A DNA stretch of 20,023 nt from Marinosulfonomonas sp. GTDB taxonomy: Bacteria > Pseudomonadota > Alphaproteobacteria > Rhodobacterales > Rhodobacteraceae. Both the position numbers and the translations under genes were made by a program. The notes beneath the pieces were generated by a model. That model did no database searches, was not told the DNA's origin, and saw nothing but the letters and a program-made list of their open reading frames with translations. This document shows, piece by piece, positions 8,314 to 15,188 of the stretch (positions are counted from its first letter, which is position 1; each line of letters begins with the position of its first letter). Location of the stretch: contig WGBJ01000208.1 in the NCBI GenBank assembly GCA_015494385.1, positions 1-20,023 of the forward strand, in the 5' to 3' direction.

Positions 8314-9216
8314 ATGAGCGCAGATATTATCGACGGCAAGGCCTTTGCGGCCAAGGTTCGTGAAAAGGTAGCCGTGCATGTGGCGCGGTTAAAGAATGAT
8401 CACGGTATCACGCCGGGTTTGGCGGTGGTGCTGGTGGGGGAAGATCCGGCATCGCAGGTCTATGTGCGCTCCAAGGGGAAGATGACCGTCGAGGTCGGGA
8501 TGAATTCCTATGAGCACAAGCTGGAGGCAGACACCTCCGAGGCCGATTTGCTGGCATTGATTGACCAGTTGAACAATGACCCTGCGGTGCATGGTATTCT
8601 GGTGCAACTGCCGCTGCCCGACCATCTGAACGAAGACCTTGTGATCAATGCGATTGATCCGGCCAAGGACGTGGACGGGTTCTGCATTTCCAATGTGGGC
8701 AAGCTGGCCACGGGGCAGAAAAGCATGGTGCCCTGCACACCGCTGGGCTGTTTGATGATGCTGCGGGATTATCATGGATCATTGTCGGGTCTGGATGCGG
8801 TGGTGATCGGGCGCTCCAACATCGTTGGCAAGCCGATGGCGCAATTGCTGCTGGGCGATAGCTGCACGGTGACAATCGCCCATTCCCGCACCAAGGATCT
8901 GCCCGACGTGGTGCGCCGCGCCGATATTGTCGTGGCGGCGGTGGGCCGTCCGCAAATGGTGCCGGGCGACTGGATCAAAAAGGGTGCCACCGTGATTGAT
9001 GTGGGCATCAACCGGATTGACGCACCGGAAAAGGGCGAGGGCAAGACCCGGCTGGTGGGGGATGTTGATTTCGCCAGTGCGGTCGAGGTTGCGGGTGCCA
9101 TTACGCCGGTGCCCGGCGGGGTGGGGCCAATGACGATTGCCTGTCTGCTGGCCAACACCGTGACGGCCTGCTCGCGGGTGAACGGGCTGGAAGAGCCTGA
9201 AGGGTTGACGGTTTAG
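8314..9216 (+). CDS. folD: FolD, methylene-THF dehydrogenase / methenyl-THF cyclohydrolase
   Basis: The 300-residue bifunctional enzyme interconverts 5,10-methylene-, 5,10-methenyl- and 10-formyl-THF with NADP. The catalytic pair Tyr50 and Lys54 lies in YVRSKGK. Further signatures are the substrate-binding segment [16 protein letters not shown], the Rossmann motif [15 protein letters not shown], and the C-terminal [18 protein letters not shown]. The ATG at 8314 follows AAGGATAGGGTGA, and the gap to the preceding exported-protein gene is 14 bases. It shares the folate one-carbon pathway with fhs at the head of the same likely transcript: Fhs supplies 10-formyl-THF and FolD reduces it, or runs in reverse. 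Transcription probably stops in the hairpin region just after the gene. Confidence 0.96.
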   Translation: MSADIIDGKAFAAKVREKVAVHVARLKNDHGITPGLAVVLVGEDPASQVYVRSKGKMTVEVGMNSYEHKLEADTSEADLLALIDQLNNDPAVHGILVQLPLPDHLNEDLVINAIDPAKDVDGFCISNVGKLATGQKSMVPCTPLGCLMMLRDYHGSLSGLDAVVIGRSNIVGKPMAQLLLGDSCTVTIAHSRTKDLPDVVRRADIVVAAVGRPQMVPGDWIKKGATVIDVGINRIDAPEKGEGKTRLVGDVDFASAVEVAGAITPVPGGVGPMTIACLLANTVTACSRVNGLEEPEGLTV

Positions 9217-9236
9217 GGATACGTTGCTCCGCACCT

Positions 9237-9288
9237 GATGCGGGGCCTCTCTGAGCAAAAGAAAAAGGCCCCGCATCAAGTGCGGGGC
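9237..9288. terminator. Bidirectional terminator region with overlapping GC-rich hairpins
   Basis: The folD and crotonase genes converge here. A perfect 12-base-pair stem pairs 9237-9248 with 9266-9277 (17-base loop). The same middle arm can instead pair to the right: GCCCCGCA (9268-9275) with TGCGGGGC (9281-9288), five-base loop. Read on the minus strand, the short hairpin is followed directly by CTTTTTCTTTT, a good terminator for the minus-strand ATPase-crotonase unit. For folD the larger hairpin is present but its T-tract is poor. Confidence 0.8.
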
Positions 9289-9298
9289 TGCATTATTC

Positions 9299-10093
9299 TT
9301 AATCCTTGAACTTGGGCGCGCGTTTCTCGAAGCCCGCCATCAAGGCCTCGATCTGGTTCGGGCTGCCGATCAGACGCCCCTGGGCGGCGGATTCCAGCAA
9401 TAGAACCTCGGCTTCGTCCGCATATTCACAGGCGCGGATCATTGCCTTGGCCTCGCGCACAGCGTCAGGGCTACGCCCTGCGATTTCAACCGCCAGCGCC
9501 TGTGCCCGTTCCAGCGGATCATCGGCCAGTTCGGTGACAAAGCCCCAGTCCTGCGCTTGCACAGCGTCAAACACTTCGGCGGTATAGGTCAGCCGCCGGA
9601 TCACATCACCACGGGCCAGACGGCGCATCAGAACCATGCCACCCATATCGGGCACCAGCCCCCATTTGCCTTCCATGATGGAAAACTGTGTGTCGGGGGC
9701 GGCCACGCGGATGTCGGCCCCCAGCATGATCTGGAACGCACCGCCAAAGGCATAGCCATGCAGCGCGGCAATAACCGGCATCGGCAGATCGGCCCAGACC
9801 ATTGCCGCGCGCTGGAACAGGTTTGAGGTGCCATGCGTGCGGGTCATGATGCCGCCCGCCTTGGCGACCTCGGCCATCAGCAACTGGAAGGTGCCGGTAT
9901 CCAGACCCGCCGAAAAGGCCGGCCCGTCGCCGCACAGAACCACGGCGCGGATATCGCGCCGGTTCATCAAGGCTTCACCCGCCGCAACGATGGCGTTGAT
10001 CATATCCAGATCCAGCGCGTTGCGCTTGTCGGCGCGGGTCAGGGTGACGGTGGCGATGCCACCGCTTTCCCCGATACAAACCCGGTCGGACAT
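9299..10093 (-). CDS. Crotonase-family protein (enoyl-CoA hydratase/isomerase-like)
   Basis: The 264-residue product has the crotonase fold signatures. These are a first oxyanion-hole segment AFSAGLD (59-65), a second HGYAFGGAFQ (112-121), and MEGKWGLVPDMGG (140-152). The position that holds the first catalytic Glu in enoyl-CoA hydratase (GGGxEL) is Gln121 here. Glu141 and Asp149 are present and align with the Glu/Asp pair of delta3,5-delta2,4-dienoyl-CoA isomerase. An isomerase-type or other acyl-CoA reaction is therefore more likely than plain hydration; the substrate is unknown. The start codon overlaps the stop of the ATPase gene by one base (TAATG), so the two are probably translationally coupled. 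The gene ends 11 bases before the convergent terminator region. Confidence 0.88.
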   Translation of the reverse strand: MSDRVCIGESGGIATVTLTRADKRNALDLDMINAIVAAGEALMNRRDIRAVVLCGDGPAFSAGLDTGTFQLLMAEVAKAGGIMTRTHGTSNLFQRAAMVWADLPMPVIAALHGYAFGGAFQIMLGADIRVAAPDTQFSIMEGKWGLVPDMGGMVLMRRLARGDVIRRLTYTAEVFDAVQAQDWGFVTELADDPLERAQALAVEIAGRSPDAVREAKAMIRACEYADEAEVLLLESAAQGRLIGSPNQIEALMAGFEKRAPKFKD

Positions 10094-11403
10094 TAGTGGA
10101 TGATCTCTTCGTCTTTGACGAACATATTGGCCCAGGCCCGATCCAGCAGATCAGGGCGCATCTGGTTCGGGATACCCTCGAATTCGCAAATCGCGATCAT
10201 CTGGTCGATCAGGAAGATCGGCTGATAGTTCGCATAGACGTTTTCGATGGTCGGGTATTTTTCCTTAAGCATATGCACCAGAGTTGCTTCGTCCAGCGGA
10301 AGTTTCTTTTTGCGGGCGACCATGGCAAAAATTTTCAGGAAGTCTTCTTGCGAGGGGCCATCAATCTTGATCTTAAAGAAAATCCGGCGCAAAGCCGCGC
10401 GGTCAAAGATTTCGTTCGGGTGGAAGTTGGTCGAGAAGATAACCAACGTGTCAAAGGGCACGGTGAATTTTTCACCCGACTGCAGCGACAGAATGTCTTT
10501 GCTTTCTTCCAGTGGAACAATCCAGCGGTTGATCAGGGCCTGTGGCGGTTCGGCCTGTCGACCAAGGTCATCCACGATGAACACGCCGCCGGTGGATTTC
10601 AACTGCAACGGCGCCTGATAGGTGCGGGCGGTCGGGTTGTAAACCAGATCCAGCATATCCAGTGTCAATTCACCACCGGTGATTACCGTCGGGCGTTCAC
10701 AGCGCACATAACGGGTATCGAACCGGTTGCCTTTGCGGCGCAGGCTGTTGGGGTCATCGGCTTCTTCCTCGACCGCGGTGTGGACGATCGGGTCATAAAC
10801 CGTGATCACCTGACCGGCATATTCGATGGCGCGCGGCACAAAGATTTTGTCCCCCAGCGCATCGCGGATCCCGTTCGAGATCGAGGATTTACCGTTGCCC
10901 GGAGGGCCATACATCAGGATCGAGCGCCCCGAGCTGACAGCAGGTCCAAGATGGTCCAGCAGTTCATCGGGCAGGATCAGATGGCCCATGGCACCGGTCA
11001 ATTGTTCACGGGTGATCTGGATATTGCGGATCGACTGGCGTTTGACCTGTTCGGCGTAAACATCCAGTGGCACCGGCATGGCGCCGTAATATTCCGATTG
11101 CGACAGGGCGTCCAGCGCGCGGGCCTTGCCGGCGTCGGTCAGTTGATACCCCATTTCACCGCCGGATCCGGCATGCAATGTGCCTGTGGCCTGAAGCAGT
11201 TTTTGTTCACGCGCCAGATCGACAAGTTCCTGTGTGACAGGAATGGGCAGGCAGAGGGATCTGGACAGCTCGCTGACCAGTTCCTGATTTTGCCGGAACA
11301 TTGTTTTCAGCAGGATGTCGCGCATCATCACCTGCGGAAGTTGCATTTCGCTCATGCGGCGCGGGGCGGGGGGCGCAATAACGCCGGAGGTTTCCATGTT
11401 CAT
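10093..11403 (-). CDS. AAA+ ATPase with N-terminal winged-helix-like region (role unknown)
   Basis: The 436-residue product has an N-terminal region of about 125 residues. It is helical and resembles a winged helix (LVSELSRSLCLPIPVTQELV, then GYQLTDAGKARAL as a possible wing and helix). The AAA+ core follows, with Walker A GPPGNGKS at 166-173, Walker B GVFIVDDLG at 273-281, sensor 1 VIFSTN at 321-326, and Arg339/Arg340 as arginine-finger candidates. There is no membrane segment or signal peptide. The start at 11403 has AGG seven bases upstream; ATG at 11397 is an alternative. It is the first gene of a two-gene unit with the crotonase. I recognise the fold but not a characterised relative. It could remodel a partner, as MoxR-type ATPases do, but no VWA protein is nearby. 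Confidence 0.88.
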   Translation of the reverse strand: MNMETSGVIAPPAPRRMSEMQLPQVMMRDILLKTMFRQNQELVSELSRSLCLPIPVTQELVDLAREQKLLQATGTLHAGSGGEMGYQLTDAGKARALDALSQSEYYGAMPVPLDVYAEQVKRQSIRNIQITREQLTGAMGHLILPDELLDHLGPAVSSGRSILMYGPPGNGKSSISNGIRDALGDKIFVPRAIEYAGQVITVYDPIVHTAVEEEADDPNSLRRKGNRFDTRYVRCERPTVITGGELTLDMLDLVYNPTARTYQAPLQLKSTGGVFIVDDLGRQAEPPQALINRWIVPLEESKDILSLQSGEKFTVPFDTLVIFSTNFHPNEIFDRAALRRIFFKIKIDGPSQEDFLKIFAMVARKKKLPLDEATLVHMLKEKYPTIENVYANYQPIFLIDQMIAICEFEGIPNQMRPDLLDRAWANMFVKDEEIIH

Positions 11404-11466
11404 TCGCTTACCTGTGCTCTGCGTTTTCAGGACTATCTAATTGGACAGCGTGTTATTTTTGTGGCG

Positions 11467-11495
11467 ATTCTACCGCTGATCGGGGCAATGGACAA
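11467..11495 (-). promoter_or_regulatory. Candidate promoter for the ATPase-crotonase unit
   Basis: Read on the minus strand, TTGTCC (11495-11490) is followed after 17 bases by TAGAAT (11472-11467), with 4/6 and 5/6 consensus matches. The leader to the ATPase ATG at 11403 would be about 55-60 bases. Confidence 0.45.
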
Positions 11496-11506
11496 TAAAA
11501 ACTGCC

Positions 11507-11521
11507 CAAGTCTTGCACTTG
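11507..11521. promoter_or_regulatory. Small dyad between divergent promoters (possible operator)
   Basis: CAAGT (11507-11511) and ACTTG (11517-11521) form a 15-base interrupted palindrome, lying between the two divergent promoter candidates. Half-sites this short arise often by chance, so this is only a suggestion. Confidence 0.2.
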
Positions 11522-11529
11522 CGGGGTAA

Positions 11530-11559
11530 TTGCCGGTTATTGTGGCGGAAATGTATAGT
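11530..11559 (+). promoter_or_regulatory. Candidate promoter for the 541-residue membrane protein
   Basis: TTGCCG (11530-11535) and TATAGT (11554-11559) are separated by 18 bases, with 4/6 and 5/6 matches. A start near 11566 would leave a very short leader that still contains the GGAGGT ribosome-binding site at 11570-11575. Confidence 0.4.
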
Positions 11560-11579
11560 AAAACCAGTCGGAGGTAGGC

Positions 11580-13205
11580 ATGAGCCGCCCAAATCCAGTC
11601 GTATTATTCGGATTTCTTGTGTCAATTATTGTGGTTCTGGGGGGATTGGCCCTGCTGAAAGGCGGGTTGTTTATTGCCAAACACGAGGCCGATACGCTGC
11701 ATCTGGTGCAAATCGTGTTCCGGATGAATATGGGGCAATGGCCGCATCTGGATTTCATGACGCCTTTGGGGGCGCTGGCCTATGCGCCGATCGCGCTGTT
11801 CACATGGCTCGGGGCCGGGATTGGCCACGCCATCCTTTACGCTCAAATCGCGGTTGCCGTGGTGCTGTTACCGGCAACGTGGTGGACTGGTGTCAGCCGG
11901 CTCCCTCGCGGTCTGGCCTATTTGTTCGGCGCGTTGGTGATGGTTCTTTGCCTGGCGATTGCCTTTGGCACCGAAGAGCAAACCGTGTCTATTTCGATGC
12001 ATTATAACCGCTGGGCCTGGGCGTTTTCCTTTGTTCCGATTGCTCTGGCTGTTGTGCCGCCAATAGGTCGGGAACGCCCATTGGTGGACGGCGTGATCAT
12101 CGGTTTGTGTCTGGCGGTTCTGGCGCTGATCAAGGTTACCTATTTCATCTCGTTTGCACCGGCAATTGCGCTGGCGCTGGCCTTTCGCAAGGACTGGGCG
12201 GCAATGGGCTGGGCGTTGGTCGCGGGGGCAGGGGTGGTTGTCATTGTCACCCTGTTTGCCGGTGTCGGGTTCTGGTTTGCCTATGCGCAGGATTTGATAG
12301 CGGTGTCGCAATCGCAAGTGCGCCCGCAGCCGGGGATGAACCTTGGCCGTGTGATCCTGTCGTCTGCCTATCTGGGGGCAACGGTAATGGCTATTCTGGG
12401 GGTGGTGCTGTACCGGCAGTCCAAAGAAGATGCCTCGGGGTATGTGTTGTTGGCGCTGTTGCCCGGGTTTTTCTATGTCACCTATCAGAACTATGGCAAT
12501 GATCCACAGTGGCTGCCCCTGTTGGCTGTCCTGTTGCTGGCCATGCGCCCGAAACAGGTGCGATACAATCGTTGGGGCTGGGATATCCGCAAGGGTATGG
12601 AAATTGCGGCGATTGCAATGTTTGCCATGGCCGCGCCATCCTATATCAACATGGGCTCAAGTCCGATCCGGCAGGTGACATTCAATGCCGGGGATTACGA
12701 ACCGATCCTGATGACGGACGGCAAAAACAGCGATCTGCAATTGCCGCATGTGCGGGCGCGGCGGGTGGATGGCTGGATGTCGCTGGTCAAAGAGGGGTCC
12801 GGACTGGAACCCATGGAAGAGGGCGCCGATCGCACAGATGTAGGGAGCCTGCTTGGTGAACCGCTGCCTTATTGCAAGTTGAAGCTGGGTTTGCCGGGCT
12901 GGGTCAAAACCATTGCCGATGATCTGGATCGCGCGGGGTTGGCGGATGGACGTCGGGTTTTTGCTGCGGATATATTCTCGAGCTACTGGCTGTATGGCAA
13001 CCTGAAGCCCCTGATCAATGGCGCCCCGTGGTATTACGGCGGATTGCCCGGCTTTGACAGTGCGGACTATGTGCTGGTTCCGCTGTGCCCCGCATCGCCC
13101 GAAGAACGCAAGCAGATACTGGACGACATTATGGCACTTGAGGGGGTGGCGTTAAATGAAATCCGACGCACCCCGCTCTATGTCCTGTTGGAAATTGAAC
13201 GGTAA
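11580..13205 (+). CDS. Polytopic membrane protein, GT-C glycosyltransferase-like
   Basis: The 541-residue product has about ten hydrophobic segments. The first is at about 7-30, and the rest run to about residue 360. A more polar C-terminal part of about 180 residues follows. The loop after the first membrane segment carries acidic residues (HEADTLHL, Glu36 and Asp38), and further on a WPHLDFMTPLG stretch. An acidic first extracytoplasmic loop, many membrane spans and a C-terminal soluble part form the general layout of GT-C lipid-linked-sugar glycosyltransferases. I see no motif that proves the activity. The start is well supported by GGAGGT at 11570-11575. The gene diverges from the ATPase unit and converges on the tad cluster, leaving only 18 bases before the cpaA stop. 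Confidence 0.8.
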   Translation: MSRPNPVVLFGFLVSIIVVLGGLALLKGGLFIAKHEADTLHLVQIVFRMNMGQWPHLDFMTPLGALAYAPIALFTWLGAGIGHAILYAQIAVAVVLLPATWWTGVSRLPRGLAYLFGALVMVLCLAIAFGTEEQTVSISMHYNRWAWAFSFVPIALAVVPPIGRERPLVDGVIIGLCLAVLALIKVTYFISFAPAIALALAFRKDWAAMGWALVAGAGVVVIVTLFAGVGFWFAYAQDLIAVSQSQVRPQPGMNLGRVILSSAYLGATVMAILGVVLYRQSKEDASGYVLLALLPGFFYVTYQNYGNDPQWLPLLAVLLLAMRPKQVRYNRWGWDIRKGMEIAAIAMFAMAAPSYINMGSSPIRQVTFNAGDYEPILMTDGKNSDLQLPHVRARRVDGWMSLVKEGSGLEPMEEGADRTDVGSLLGEPLPYCKLKLGLPGWVKTIADDLDRAGLADGRRVFAADIFSSYWLYGNLKPLINGAPWYYGGLPGFDSADYVLVPLCPASPEERKQILDDIMALEGVALNEIRRTPLYVLLEIER

Positions 13206-13217
13206 AAGGTGCGTCGG
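13163..13217. repeat. 10-base inverted repeat across the convergent gene ends
   Basis: CCGACGCACC (13163-13172) is the exact reverse complement of GGTGCGTCGG (13208-13217), with 35 bases between. It spans the 3' end of the membrane-protein gene and the 18-base convergent gap. No T-tract follows on either strand. Confidence 0.5.
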
Positions 13218-13223
13218 TCATTT

Positions 13224-13724
13224 CTATTGGCCGTATTTGATCCCGATGATCAGATAGATGATGAATGTCGCACTTAATGTGACGCCCATCGGGAAATCCT
13301 TGCGATCCCAGCTTTCCCATTCCGGGGCCAGATTGCGCACAAAGGACAGGATCCGTGCTAGCCGGTGGGTGAAATAGGTCAGCAAAATCAGTGCTGCCAG
13401 CAGATAAGCCACCATTACAGCATCTTCACGCATAATGAAGGGGGCCATCGCAGCCGCAATTTTTGCATCACCGGCCCCGACCATATTCAGGTAGTTCAGG
13501 ATAAACCCGATCACCAGAACAACGGCGAAATGCGTCATGTGCCAGAAATACTGATCCAGTGGTAATGTGAAAAAGCCCAACACCAGATAAATCCCCAACA
13601 ATGCCAATACGGCATTGTTGTAGATTTTCATGTATTTCAGATCGCTCCAGGCCACCCAAAGGGCAATGGGCAGAACGAAGGGAAGATACCACATTGCTGC
13701 GGTTGATGAGAGATATACCGGCAT
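13224..13724 (-). CDS. cpaA: CpaA/TadV, Tad-type prepilin peptidase
   Basis: The 166-residue membrane protein is a short-form type IV prepilin peptidase (aspartic protease family A24) that cleaves Flp pilin and pseudopilin leader peptides. The two catalytic aspartates are visible: Asp28 in WSDLKYMKIYN, and Asp86 in the GAGDAK (GxGD) motif. There are about five or six membrane segments. The N-methyltransferase domain of PilD-type enzymes is absent, as expected for TadV/CpaA. The ATG shares one base with the stop of the TPR lipoprotein gene (TAATG), suggesting translational coupling. ATG at 13694 (MWYLPFVL) is an alternative start but has no ribosome-binding site. It is the last gene of the visible tad run. 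Confidence 0.92.
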   Translation of the reverse strand: MPVYLSSTAAMWYLPFVLPIALWVAWSDLKYMKIYNNAVLALLGIYLVLGFFTLPLDQYFWHMTHFAVVLVIGFILNYLNMVGAGDAKIAAAMAPFIMREDAVMVAYLLAALILLTYFTHRLARILSFVRNLAPEWESWDRKDFPMGVTLSATFIIYLIIGIKYGQ

Positions 13725-14581
13725 TAGTTCGTCACATTGTTTTCCAGCGCATTCAGAGCACGCGCTGCGGCCTCGAAATGCTGCGGGTGGGTGTCAACGG
13801 CTTCTTGCAACAGACCCTTGCCGGTTACTACGTCGCCTTGTTTGATTGCTGACAGGGCAAGGGTATACAGCAGCTGTGCCCGTTCAGTCTGGGTCATGGG
13901 AACAATGGGCAGGGTGTAGTTGCGTTGCGCACCACGGGCCAGCGTCAGATTGTTCTTGGCGGTAAAGCTGTTGCGGTTGTAGGTCAGGGATTCATTGAAC
14001 AGACGCTCGGCCTCGCTGTAATCGCCGCGGGTCAGTTTGGAATACCCCCAGTTGTTCAGAACACTGCCCGGGTTGGTGGTCAGCCCGACGGCAATTTCGT
14101 AAAAACTGTCGGATTTCTTCCAGTCCTTGTTGCTGTCCGCCACCATCGCTTCCAGCCGGTAGCGTTTGTAGGTTTCATAGGTGGGGGGAACGCTGTCCAG
14201 AACCGTTTTGGCTTTTTTCCAATCGTTTGTGCGGATCAGTGAATCCGCCAGTTCCACACGGTCTGCATTTGTGCTTTCGGGGTGCTGGACGATTTTAGCC
14301 CAAACAGTTGATGCCTCGCGCGGTTTTTTGGCGCGGACCAGAGATTTTGCAAGTCCACGTTGCAGATCAATCCGGTCGGGATTGTCAGCACTGGCTTTGC
14401 GGAAATAGGTAACTGCCTCGTTCGGGTCGGCAACCGTCAGCATGATGCTGCTCAGGTTGCTTTCGTCGATGACATTCAGGTCTTTTAGGGTGCGATTGAC
14501 CTTGGCGTCGCTTTGTTTGTCACATGCCGACAGCGCTATTGCTGCTGTGAGACACAGGGAGATAAGTTTAGTTTGGCGCAT
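13724..14581 (-). CDS. TadD-like TPR lipoprotein (285 residues)
   Basis: The signal peptide ends in lipobox LSAC, giving lipidated Cys20. Asp21 follows; in E. coli Asp at +2 marks inner-membrane retention, though this rule is less certain in alphaproteobacteria. The rest is a set of TPR-like helical pairs, for example NEAVTYFRKASADNPDRIDL, the NWGYSKLTRGDYSEAERLF unit near the middle, and a C-terminal KGLLQEAVDTHPQHFEAAAR. TPR lipoproteins of the TadD type act in Tad pilus assembly, possibly with the secretin. The start has AAGGA at a good distance upstream. It lies 33 bases behind a second TPR lipoprotein gene and overlaps cpaA by one base. Confidence 0.85.
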   Translation of the reverse strand: MRQTKLISLCLTAAIALSACDKQSDAKVNRTLKDLNVIDESNLSSIMLTVADPNEAVTYFRKASADNPDRIDLQRGLAKSLVRAKKPREASTVWAKIVQHPESTNADRVELADSLIRTNDWKKAKTVLDSVPPTYETYKRYRLEAMVADSNKDWKKSDSFYEIAVGLTTNPGSVLNNWGYSKLTRGDYSEAERLFNESLTYNRNSFTAKNNLTLARGAQRNYTLPIVPMTQTERAQLLYTLALSAIKQGDVVTGKGLLQEAVDTHPQHFEAAARALNALENNVTN

Positions 14582-14614
14582 TTTTTGCGTCCTTTTTTAC
14601 TGCTCGAACCTGAC

Positions 14615-15184
14615 TTATGGTGTGGAAAGCAACAGAAAGCTTCCGTGGCCTCGCCGCACCAATGAGAAATTATCGTCGTTATCGGGTTTAGTATAACCGG
14701 AATCCCGAGATTTTGCGATAGCCAGACGCAAATTGTCGCGAATGGAGTCACTTTGGCCACTATCCAGCGCATATGCCGTGCGGAATACCTGACGTGCTTC
14801 GGCTATTTTTCCGCGTTCCATCAGGACAACCCCCAGGTTGTTCCAGGCCGGCGGGAAATTTTGATCGGCTTTGACCGCTTTGCGCAGCATGGTTTCCGCC
14901 TGTCCCAAACGGCCGAGTTTCAGGTTTGCGGACCCAAGGGCGCTATAGACATCTGCGGTCATGCCTTGTTCACCGGCCGCACGATAATAGGCTTTTAGTG
15001 CCAGTTCATATTCGCCGGCGGCCATCAACCTGTGGCCAACAAGCAAGCCGTCGACGGATTCACCGCGTTTGGGATGACCGGTAGGGGCAAAAGGATTGTC
15101 GGTATTACGCTGAAAACCGCCAGCGGGATCGCAAGCGGTTAACAGGCTTAGTGCCAGAATGAACCCAACCCAGTTTTGTTTCAT
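14615..15184 (-). CDS. TPR-repeat lipoprotein of the tad cluster (189 residues)
   Basis: The signal peptide MKQNWVGFILALSLLTAC places the lipidated cysteine at residue 18, again followed by Asp. About three TPR-like units follow, including GEYELALKAYYRAAGEQGM, VYSALGSANLKLGRLGQAET and WNNLGVVLMERGKIAEARQV. The reading frame is open upstream to 15241, but the ATG at 15184 is chosen: it puts the lipobox at the normal place and lies 4 bases after the tadC stop with a purine-rich TAGGGG before it. It is probably a TadD-like assembly factor; which of the two TPR proteins is the true TadD equivalent cannot be told by eye. The C-terminal 35 residues are polar and outside the repeats. Confidence 0.86.
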   Translation of the reverse strand: MKQNWVGFILALSLLTACDPAGGFQRNTDNPFAPTGHPKRGESVDGLLVGHRLMAAGEYELALKAYYRAAGEQGMTADVYSALGSANLKLGRLGQAETMLRKAVKADQNFPPAWNNLGVVLMERGKIAEARQVFRTAYALDSGQSDSIRDNLRLAIAKSRDSGYTKPDNDDNFSLVRRGHGSFLLLSTP

Positions 15185-15188
15185 GCCC

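Noticed and set aside
10093..11403. MoxR/RavA-type system (ATPase plus VWA-domain partner)
   Set aside because: The AAA+ core would allow it, but no VWA-domain gene is nearby and the N-terminal winged-helix-like extension is not typical of MoxR.
10096..11529. 477-codon plus-strand open frame opposite the AAA+ ATPase
   Set aside because: The minus-strand frame holds Walker A, Walker B and sensor motifs, while this frame has no recognisable protein pattern.
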